Shown here: piece by piece, positions 48,101 to 60,100 of the stretch
How positions within the stretch are numbered: the stretch's first letter is position 1
How the letters are laid out: every line of letters starts with the position of its first letter
Assembly: GCF_037975245.1 (NCBI RefSeq)
Contig: NC_092582.1
Location: 6,676,001-6,740,000, forward strand
Source: Apostichopus japonicus
Lineage: Eukaryota; Echinodermata; Holothuroidea; Aspidochirotida; Stichopodidae
Direction: 5' to 3'
Length of the DNA: 64,000 nucleotides
Position numbers and translations under genes: made by a program
The notes under the pieces: generated by a model
What the model was told of the DNA's origin: nothing
Databases searched by the model: none
Seen by the model: the letters and a program-made list of their open reading frames with translations, nothing else

Positions 48101-51100
48101 ATATGTACCTATATTTCTGACCGACCTATTCTCGACGAATACACATTTGCAAACTGCACAATTGATGGATCGAGAATTAAACGCATTTATAACCAGAATG
48201 CAAAAATGCCTTGTGGTTTCGATTATGTAACATTAGCAGTAGTTAGGGTGTACAACATACTTGATCTTAGTAATATAGTGCAAAGCAGTGTGAAGTGACA
48301 AACAATAAATTCACAATGACACTGGCTGTCCTGAAATGACCTTTGACCTAAACAACAGTCTTCTTGTACTAAATGTGATACATCAGCATACTAGATATGA
48401 TATCTGTCCTTGTTGACATATTGTGTAAAACATTCTTTTCACAACTTGCCCCTGGTGAACTCAAACGACCAATGACCTCCGCCCACAACATTAGGCTTCT
48501 TATCTGTTCTTGTTGACATAAGATGTGTTAAACATGGTTTTCACAATTTGAACCCTGGTGAACTCAATCGACCAATGACCTCCGCCCACAACATTAGGCT
48601 TTTTATCTGTTCTTGTTGACATAAGTTGTGTTAAACATGGTTTTCACATTTTGCCCCCTGGTGAACTCAATCGACCAATGACCTCCGCTAACAACATTAG
48701 GCTTCTTATCTGTTCTTGTTGACATAAGTTGTGTTAAACATGGTTTTCACGTTTTGACCCCTGGTGAACTCAATCGACCAATGACCTCCGCCCACAACAT
48801 TAGGCTTCTTATCTGTTCTTGTTGACATAAGTTTTTTTAAACATGGTTTTCACAATTGGAACCCTAGTGAACTCAAACGACCAATGACCTCCGCCAACAA
48901 CATTAGGCTTCTTATCTGTTCTTGTTGACATAAGTTGTGTTAAACATGGTTTTCACGTTTTGACCCCTGGTGAACTCAATCGACCAATGACCTCCGCCCA
49001 CAACATTAGGCTTCTTATCTGTTCTTGTTGACATAAGTTGTGTTAAACATGGTTTCACGTTTTGACCCCTGGTGAACTCAATCGACCAATGGCCTCCGCC
49101 CACAGCATGTGGCCTCCGCCCACAGCATTAGGCTTTTTATCTGTTCTTTTTGACATAAGTTTTTTTAAACATGGTTTTCACACTTTGCCCCTGGAGAACT
49201 CAATCGTCCAATGACCTCCGCCCACAACATTAGGCTTCTTATCTGTTCTTGTTGACATAAGTTGTGTTAAACATGGTTTTCACATTTTGACCCCTGGTGA
49301 ACTCAATCGACCAATGACCTCCGCCCACAACATTAGGCTTCTTATCTGTTCTTGTTGACATAAGTTTTTTGAAACATGGTTTTCACAATTGGAACCCTGG
49401 TGAACTCAAACGACCAATGGCCTCCGCCCACAGCATGTGGCCTCCGCCCACAGCATTAGGCTTTTTATCTGTTCTTTTTTACATAAGTTTTTTTAAACAT
49501 GGTTTTCACATTTTGCCCCCTGGTGAACTCAATCGACCAATGACCTCCGCCCACAACATTAGGCTTCTTATCTGTTCTTGTTGACATAAGTTGTGTTAAA
49601 CATGGTTTTCACAATTTGAACCCTGGTGAACTCAACGACCAATGACCTCCGCCCACAACATTAGGCTTCTTGTACTCAAGATGGTACAATTACATACCAA
49701 ATATGGGATCTGTCCAAGCTTCCCTTGCGATATTATGTTTAGGAACGTGTGTTAGTGTAGAGAGACAGGTAAGAGGGTGAGTGGAGTAAATGTTTGGCGT
49801 TTGCTGACTTCAAATGACCTTTGAACTCCATTAAAATCAATAGGCTTCTTTTACTCAATGTTATACACCTTCATACCAAGTATGAGATCTGCCCAAGCTT
49901 CCAATATTGAGATATCATGTTTACATGGTTTCACAATTTGACCTCTGATGACACCTCTGATGACCCCAAATGACATTTGACCTCCCCAAAAATAGACTTC
50001 TTGCACTTAGTGTGTAATTACTTCTACCAAATATGGGGTCTGCCCAAGCATCCCTTCTTGAGATATTGTGTTCCATTTGACCTCCACAAGAAACAATAGG
50101 CTTCTTGTACTCAGTGTGGTACTTCTACACACCAAATGTGGAATTGGTCCTAACTTCACTCCTTCAGATATCATGATTTAAAGCTGGGCGTTACAAACAC
50201 AGACACAGACACCCACGCACACGCCATCATAAATGCAAAGGTTACGATTATCATCGAAACCAGAAAGTACTTGAGAAATGGAAACTGAAACTAATATAAA
50301 CAACAAAAACATCGAATGATCGTGAATCATGGTCTTACTTTTGACATCCAAGCCGCCATTGAATTTATCCCAGTGTTGCAGAGGTACATGTTCTCCCAGA
50401 ATGGAAATGAAATTCTCAAAAGCCTCGCTACCGTTCTCTGAAAAATATACAAGAATGAAAAGATAAATTTACACTTCAAGAAAAAATAAAATAAAGACAA
50501 ACTTGAATGTGAAAATGTGAAATGATCAAAACGCCCGAAGAAAATCATATAGACTGTTAACGATTTACTCTCATTCATTAGAGGCAAAGTGAAACTAAGG
50601 TTTCGCCTTGTTCTCAACAATATAGTATGACCTGCTGGAATGATTACACCTCGTTGATGAAAATATCAGAGATATCATACCTTCCTTCAACTACATATGA
50701 TTTGATAAATTATATAAGTTATCGTTGCATCCTGGGTTACGGTACGACACAGCGTGCATACTGACTATCTCCGAATCTTTGTATCTTAAAAGGCGTTTTG
50801 AGAAGGAAATTATCATTATTTGAGGGACACCGTGGCTGTGAATTTTGTTTTGAATATTAACTTTTTGAATGACGTATAAATATTTATCAATCTCTTATAT
50901 CATACCTCAAGCGTATCATAGATTATCATTTAAGTTTAAGTCATTGGTTGAAATATTATGATGGGGTGATAAACGATTAAATTATTCCAACAAACTGACA
51001 TGGAAATATTGGCAATTGCGGGCATATCATGCCTTTGTTTGTTTGGTTGTGATCACGTGGATTGTTAACCACAGCCTCGTGTATGTATAGTTCACTACCA

Positions 51101-54100
51101 AGCTGATCATCACTAAGTCCCGGGGGTCGATCTATGGGGGGAGGTGGGGGGGTGAGTACGAGTGGGACGGGTCCAATACGTCCTTGTGAATATTATCTGT
51201 AAGTATAGCCACTCGAGATTAAAGTAAGCAATAAGTGTATACAGTCTCGTCAAAATGGTCTGAGTAAAACCGCCCGCTACCTGGTCAGACCGGACTAGAG
51301 GGATCGCGGGGGGGGGGGGGGGTGGGGAGGGGGAGGTAACGCACAGATCGTCAATTAGTATGAGATAAAGAAAAATGGACTGTCTCTTAAAACATAATTA
51401 AGGAAAATGAAGGGTTCGAGAAGGGTGCCTAGTGGCATAATTAGCCCGAAAGCCGAGGGAAAGACACCGTTTAATTAAGCAGAAAGCAGTACAATTCAGG
51501 GATGGAACTTCTTCCCCCCCCCCTCCCTTTCCACACAGCCTATCCTTTCTGTAATAATGCACTGAACTACTGCATTTACAGCGTACCGTAGAGTAGTTAT
51601 TATGTATAGGAGCTAGCAGTCCTCTAATTAGGTACTGTACGCGGTAACATTAAACCACTAAATACACATCAATAGTCCAAGATCTTTAAAGCTGTTGTAA
51701 TTTCAGACGTTTCTCTTGCCTCTTCATGTCGAAATTCTCGTCGTGAATCTTAGTTGAGTGGACGATTCCGTCGTTTAGATTCTTTGACCTTTTTTCCCTT
51801 TTTCCTAAGCGATCGTTCATGTGCAGAATAGAGCCGACCGCTGAACTCCAACTGATGGGGAAAATGACCATTTGAGGAACATCTAACTCGATAAAACAGA
51901 CATCTTCTTTTCTTCTGAATTCGAGTATCTGTAAGGTCAATCATTATAGGGCCTCCCAGAACGGCTCCTTGACTACTTTGATTTAAGTTCATCTGAGAGG
52001 TACCGTGGATAAAGGTCTATATACACACGCACGCCAACACAATAATGTGCAAGAAGATGGGCTTAATTAGCTTTGTCCCTATGGGTGTTCTATACGTTAA
52101 AACGAACCAACTCTATGCATAATGTTTTCACAGCGTACAGTATATTTGAAAATGATTGGCAAATATGCATTGATGCTTAATGTACGGAATGGATTCTCTG
52201 TCTTAGCGAGCCTCTTGTAGAATCCATATTCAATTTCTCTTGAATCGATCTTCCAGCCGGACAGAAAGTATTAAAAAAAAAGAAAAATCTCGTAGACAGC
52301 TTGAGCATGAAAGTTGGATCAAATTCCACTAAGGATAGAAGCATTGTTGGCATGGTAACTTTTCAAGTTTTCTGTTCATGATTTTGAAAAGATAAATGTT
52401 CCAAGATCTCACGAGTATACAGCTTTGAAAACAAGTATCAACAACATCTTTTACAATGACGTAGTTTAGTAAAGTATTCTTTCAATCATGACTTTTTATA
52501 TACTGTATTAAATTGTCTTCCCACAGAAATATAAAGTAACATTTCCCAGAGCAGATCCCTCTGAAATCCGTCTTCATAGAAAAACACAGAGAACTCAATT
52601 GAGATAAATGGTTTTCTGTTCATTTGACGTGTACAAACTTTATCAAGGTATGTCAAATGGAAACAAATTCGCGTCTTTTCCATATTGGATTTTATCACAT
52701 TCTTGAATTGCGAAGTGTGACGAATTGTTTGACTCTCACTCACTCACTCACTCACTCACTCACTCACTCACTCACTCACTCACTCACTCACTCACTCACT
52801 CACTCACTCACTCACTCACTCACTCACTCACTCACTCACTCACTCACTCACTCACTCACTCACTCACTCACTCACTCACTCACTCACTCACTCACTCACT
52901 CACTCACTCACTCACTCACTCACTCACTCACTCACTCACTCACTCACTCACTCACTCACTCACTCACTCACTCACTCACTCACTCACTCACTCACTCACT
53001 CACTCACTCACTCACTCACTCACTCACTCACTCACTCACTCACTCACTCACTCACTCACTCACTCACTCACTCACTCACTCACTCACTCACTCACTCACT
53101 CACTCACTCACTCACTCACTCACTCACTCACTCACTCACTCACTCACTCACTCACTCACTCACTCACTCACTCACTCACTCACTCACTCACTCACTCTGA
53201 CTCTCACTCACTCTGACTCTCACTCACTCTGACTCTCACTCACTCTGACTCTCACTCACTCTGACTCTCACTTGACTCTCACTAGTTTGACTCTCACTCC
53301 ACAATGTATAGGCTTCTTTTACTACTTGGAGAGAGGGGGTGGGGGTGGGTGGGGGGGGGTGGGGTGGAAGAGGAAATAAATGAAAAAGAAAAACAGCAAA
53401 AACAATAACATCAGTAATGAAATAAGATGTGTCAAAAGAATGTGCATTTAATCTTTATTGGCTTAAAAACTGCATAACGTGTATTTGTTTCAAGGTTGTC
53501 TGATAAAAATGCAAACGAATGCATTTACTTTTCTGATTAGTCACCGCTTTTAGGATTTAGGTGACAGTTCATAGGATACAAGCTTATCGTCCTATTAAGT
53601 TTTAGTTTTGCAGAGTTGTCATGTGGTTTGTTATTGCTGTATATATAAAGAGGTTCTCAATTCTTGCCCGCGTTATACTTTCGTTTTACATCCGTACATC
53701 GACCGCCAAACTGCATGTATATGTATATATGAGTTAAATTCATTGTTGTATATATGATCGATCAAGTTGACTAATTGTAAACAAAAGCCACAGGTAGAGA
53801 AATAATAGAAAACACCACAAGTGATGACAAGCTACCGAAGTAGGCGATAGGCGGTACATAAGTGAAATGCAAGGGATGCCCGCCCACGAAGCGTCATCAC
53901 ATTATTATACGGTACTACCATTATTGAGCAACATTATGACTGCAGCTAACATTATAAGTGCCAAGAGATTTCAGAAGAGGCTTGGGCCCCCTCTTCCGCC
54001 CCCACCCACCCGTACAAGAGCTGAGTGTCACAAGTTTCCCAAGAGCTAAATTCATTCCCCAAAGAGTCATCGTCGTGTTAAATCTATAAGCGAGTAAATT

Positions 54101-57100
54101 CTCACTCTGGCAGTATGGAATTAAAAGTGTCGAACATTGCTTGCTCATTGGATGTGATGTTGTCAACTCTTTAATCCAGTATAGGGGCACGGAATGCCAG
54201 GCTTAGCTCAGGGGATAGTTACCGAGTTATCGAGCCTCATTTTGAAATCTTCATTGAGCTCTTATAAGCAGAAAAGACAAAAATATTCTTTTTCTCATAC
54301 GTCCTCGTGACCCCCCCTGATTTATCCTTGGCCCACAGACGCAGTAGCATTATTGCCCCTCACCCCCGGGTCCATTTCGCCAGGCCTGTTGATAATAATC
54401 AGAACTAAAGAACATACCATAAGAATATAATTAACTATTTATTATATATATTATATCACCGTCCTCTAATTGAACCAGGCCCCAGGAGCCGTCGCCCCTG
54501 ATGCCCTTTCATCAGAGCTAGTTTAAACAAACACGACTTTTCGAAACTTGCCAAGAGTTAAGTAAACCACTTATATGTCAAATTAAGGAGACAGGAGTGA
54601 TGATGTAAATTGAATAAATATTACGTGTTATTAGATACACTAAATTATATAATAATACCCTTACCATTACTAAACATCTCGTCATCCGTTGTCTGTCCTG
54701 GTGATGCATAAAGAACTCCAAATTTAAAGTTAACAGATCCTTCTTGTTCTTCTAGAAGCAGTAACTCCTGGAAATAAATAAAATATACAAATTAGTCGTA
54801 CAGTCAGATATCTTACTATAGAATCCTACATACCAGGTCGTTTAGGTGTTTTAAGACTTTCGGCAAAATTTCACATTTAAAATTAGTAAAATGTTCTGAT
54901 TTTGCTGTTAATTTATGCAAAGTTTAGGGGGGATAAGAAGAGAAAGAAAAGTGTTGGTTAAAAGAGAGACCTATTTTGAAGAGTGTAAACTGCAGCATAT
55001 TTGCCCTAGTATATATGGTTATCCTTTCCTTTCAAGTCTACAATGGTCATCCACTCTTCCACTATATTTGCAAGACATCATGAGCCATAACAGATAAATA
55101 AGTAGATTCGCCGATCATAAATGTTGCCGTTGTCCTCTTGAAACGTTTCTCAATAAGAAAGATATGCGATTGTACAACTCCTCGTTGCGATAGCTCAATC
55201 ATCCCTATATGCCGTGTAATTAACTACGCTATATATTACCGTACAGTTTTGTTTCCATACATATATTATTTACACTATATAGTGATTCCAAGTGACTTCT
55301 GCTACGGTATCAATTTTACTAAGATTGTAAGGAACGTCGACACTCGAGAACGGTTTATTTTTGTATGTTTGTTACTAAGTACCTGAAACGAACGCCCCGG
55401 CCCACCCTTCGAGATATAATATGAACATGAAGAAATAAAAGCTAAACTTAACTTAAATTTATTTTTAGTATATAGATCTATTTCAGCGTATTATTCACGA
55501 AAAGGTGCAACTTGAGAAATAGCAACGACATGAGAATAGCATAAACACACACACCCTGTCATTAAATATCCGAATAGTGTGACATGACCAACTTGTTTAG
55601 CAGATCAAATGACTATACGTATCCTAAGTCTTTTCAATGACGTCGTACTTATATCATATCATACATAGTGGTATATAAAGTTGCATCGTCCTTTTTGACA
55701 TGAGCGTAAATTATGACCTTGGACAAAGCTCTTTCTTGCGACTTGTTTATTTAAGTCTATAACGAGAACGAAGTCTAACCTCAGAATGATATAAAATATT
55801 TCCTTCGCCAAATTAATGTTTATTTGGAAGGAAGGGGAAGTGGGTGAATACCCGACAGTGGGTTAATGAGGGCGCACGAATACAACGCTACAAATTTTAG
55901 CAGATTAGATAGATGGGAAAGTGCACAATTTGAGAGGAGATATGTAATATCGACGCAGGATCCCTTCAGGATGGAGGTAATGTAACAAGGGGTTTCAGAA
56001 TTTTAGTAATAAAAAATAGGTGAAATGGAAGGGTAACACAATAAAATTGAGAAAGGTTGCTGTATTCTTAACTCAGATGTTAAAGCGTCCAAATCGGAGA
56101 AAACACCTAGGACCTATGGAAAATTAGATAACGAAACTATGGGGGTGGGGGGGGGGGGGCTTGGGGCGGAGGGAGACAGCTCCGACATAGCATGAACCGC
56201 CATTTTCTGGGTGGGCTATTCCATTAAAAAAACACCTGCGAATGTGCTGTGTTGTAAGTTACAACCACCAGTCGGAAGGTTTCCTATCAGGAGAAATTTA
56301 CGAGAAGACGGCGTAAGACTGTTTTCCCCAATATGAACGTTGCGGGTTTATTTATGGTTGCCAGATTCCAATTTAAACCTTTAATCCACAAAATAATAGT
56401 TCACTTTAAGTTTAATAATATGCAAAGAGCAGAATTATTCAGGATTTGTCAACTTGTTAATGTTGGTCGTTACTTGACGAGGAAAGCTTGACTAAGTCAA
56501 TTTGTAACGATGTGCATCACTTTATCATATAGTATGGAACTTAACGTAAACAGCTCCCTCTTTTAAAGCAACTATTCCATTCTGGATTCAGGGTTTTACC
56601 AAGTTTACCAGTATTACTGAAAATAAGACACCAATTAATCGAAATAAGACACTGACCGAGGTTGTTTTCACGGAATGGACGTCAATCATTTAAAAATTTA
56701 AACAATGAATTGAATTTCTAAAAATTTCGTCGCCTGTTGAAATTGTTCATATTTTAGTAGATATTCTACTTCAAAATCAAAAAATGATAAGAAAATCAAA
56801 GCACACAATTTGACTTTTATCTTTGCTATATTTAAAAGACAATTGACTAGTCAAGATAATATATTCCATTTTTATGGTATTCTTATATGGAAAGTTGTCG
56901 AAATTTTTACCAAATTCAACACCCAAAAACATATGTAAAGTTTCATAAAAACAACTTAACAGCTAATCATATACTGACCTTTTGAACGTCCGGAGAAAAT
57001 GTCTCCTTGGGTGACTTATCAATTTTTATGTCAAACCGGCTGAAATTTAAAATGAAAGGAAAGTAGTTAAAATAAAGGTCATTGCTTTATCTTTACATCT

Positions 57101-60100
57101 CTGTGTAGGTGTTTACAAAAGTGACTTTTTCTTCCGTAATCGATCAAAAGCAATCGATATGTAAAACGAGAAAGGAGAACAAAAGGGGGGAAAGTTGAAA
57201 TGAAAAGAAAAAGCTATACATTGAAAACAACAACAACAACAACAACGATGACATATAATATTATACTCATTCCTAAAAAGTAAGGTAAATGTCAGGCAAC
57301 GTTGTGGCTGTTAATTCTTGATTAAATATGATAATTTCTGCTTAAAAATTCCGTTGCCATTGACTGCACGAGGTCAGATTGCTAATATAAAATCAAAATC
57401 CATTCGTTTGCTTTCATAAATATCACAGTTATTCATTTCAAGTTACTGTATGACATGAATGTATATAACTGACTGAATATTCATTGTGTTTGATAATGTG
57501 TTGAATAATGTGATTATTTCTCTCTTGTTTATAAATTCCCTAGAGTTGTCCCTTCGACAATACGTGAACAGAATGAAATTTAGAGTATATATACCTTAGG
57601 GCATTATATTGTCAGTGCAAACCTATCCTGGCCAAACTTCTATCATTTAAACAACCCGAACCTTTAATACGTAACGATTATTAACACGCGACATACATAT
57701 CAACGTACAGGTATGCAAGGTTTATGCAAATTGGTTACAGAATAAAACGCCTGGAGCCTACAAAGCTGCTTCTCTCTTTGCACTATAAGTGTGTAATGGT
57801 CTTTGTATACTTTTATATGGCATATGAGGTAATTATATCATCAGTATCTATGAACAGACACACGGTACTTGCTTTATAGAGGAATTTTAAGGAAACATCA
57901 AAACAATTTTGAGAGTACGAGCTGAGTTCATCTTGGATGCATAGATTCATTGCATGACACAGTGAATACACAGATGAGGTGTTGAATCAGATGACATTAT
58001 CTCTAGAATGGTTAGTTAGCATATAATTAGCATAACTACTGGCTGGAAAAAATACCATTCGTAACGAACATATGTATAAGGTCTGCATGTAAGGTATATG
58101 TGAGGGACTAAATGTATCTGTGAAGAGTTATTCGAAATGTTGTGATAATTAGTAGTACCTATTGATCATAACAACATTCATTAGGAACAAATGCAATTTA
58201 TATGTAAAGTACGCAAGGAATCAAATGCGTCTGTGAGAACGTTGCGAGTTTATGCAACTAAATGTCGCTAACCCATTTGAAACAAACAAGAATTATCTCT
58301 CGGCCGAATCTTATTGAGTAAGTATGTACATGGTTGTGTCACTTGCGGCGATATAAATACAGAGCATTTTATGATGTAAGGATAACAGGCAGCAAAAGAG
58401 GAAAACTGAGTGCTGTTAATGTTAACATAACTAGTAAATATACTAAATCTCTAAAAGCCTAAGGTGGTCATGATTATGTCCGTTGTTCAGTGCAGACCTA
58501 AATGTTATATTAATCCATTGTTTTATCAATTCTATTAATTCGACCAACCCATGTTCAGTTTACTTCATATAAACAACGGAGCACCCCCTTATGTGATAAC
58601 AATACATGTTATTTGAAGGTCAGAGTTTTCCTTTTGGGATATGTTTTGCATCTTATTAACTGAACTAACGATCTGTGTATTAAACTAAATATTCCAGTCA
58701 TTTTCATTAATGAGCCTCAGATGGGTGCCATTCAAGACCAACTGCCTGTTTATCCTTGACAATTTTGTTTTGCATTGTAAAGATGTTTATATTTATAGGC
58801 CACAAAAGTCTAGTTTTCCTATTTAGACGTGATGCATTTGAGAAACTGACCTACTGGTCAATGTGTTAGACTAAGTAGTCCAGCCGTTTTCACTGAGCCT
58901 CAGATTTTTAAAGGGTCAGATTTTTCTCAACACTGCAAATAGAACCTGGACAGATAGCAATGTATTGGAACGGTCTAAAACATATGGAAATTAATTTTGT
59001 TCTTAAAGTTACCATTTAAGAGGAGGATAATTCTGTTTTTAATCATCATATTTTAACGTTTCTTTTGTCATTCGTTTTACATTTCTATATATTATTATCA
59101 AAACTTTCATCACATTTTAAGTTTGTCGTCGACAGTTAACGTCATATGAATCAAGTATGACGTATATGGCAAGCCACAGGGAATAGGTTCATGGATGACC
59201 AAAAATATATCATACTAATAATAAAAAATAATTTAGCGTGGCTTTTCGATAACAGTCGTTTTTTTTTGGTCTTTCTTTGTTTACAAATCTGATATATTCG
59301 TGGAAAAACTTGTCAAGCAGAATTTAATCACGCATAAAGTTGACACTCCATACATGGTTGCTACGCAAAGAAAGTCTTGTTCATCTGGAATCTATCAATC
59401 TTGAATTATTTAGTTAATGGTTATCTTAACACGAAGGGAGATCTTCAATTGATCGAGAGTATACTCCAAGTCGTCGAAAATTAATCCGAAATTGTGTTTA
59501 TATCACGGAAATTTACAATGCCATTTCGAATTAAGCTGAAGTTGTTGGTTTATGTTTCTGATCTGTTCATGTTGTCAGTTCTACTGTATACATATCTATG
59601 GATCTATTACACAGTGTGTGTCATGATACGATAGAATAACAGGAACTATAATCTAACCGCAATATAATCTCTTTCTCTTATCAGTGTCTGTGTGTGTGTG
59701 GCTTGCGCATGCAGTTACAAACGTTGCCATTTTGTTTTTTTGTTAAACGTTTTCATGTATAAATGTGCTTTGTACAATTTTACTCAGAGAGGTATGTGGT
59801 TGATAAATATATTTGTCTATACTTCACTTCCACTAACACCACACGATCAGTTGTAGGATCAGCATGTACGACACATATATACACGATACACATATTACCT
59901 GACACGAAATGAAGTAGGTGCACGTGAGGAAAGACGAGAGAGTTTAACTAGAATGCTAAAATGCATTGTGGTTTCGATGATGTAACATGAGCAGTTTTCT
60001 TCATGAATCTGATCTAATAATGTACAGTGAGAGTGTACATGTTTACAGGGGTTTCACGATTTGACCTATGATGACCCCAAATGAACTTTGAGCTCCACCA

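Larger units (their letters stand above)
45444..50338. other. GARNL3 intron, 4.9 kb
   Basis: Holds the perfect hairpin, the degenerate repeat at 46380-46580 and the interspersed-repeat/minisatellite block. No exon recognised in the remainder. Confidence 0.5.
50438..54664. other. GARNL3 intron, 4.2 kb
   Basis: Contains the open-frame island, G/C homopolymers near 51140, 51310 and 51515, the CACT array with its G-rich neighbour, and GGGCCC-type repeat fragments near 54300-54510. Confidence 0.5.

Noticed and set aside
52624-53232. Long frames of repeating Thr-His-Ser-Leu
   Set aside because: They are the translation of a pure CACT microsatellite; no coding evidence.
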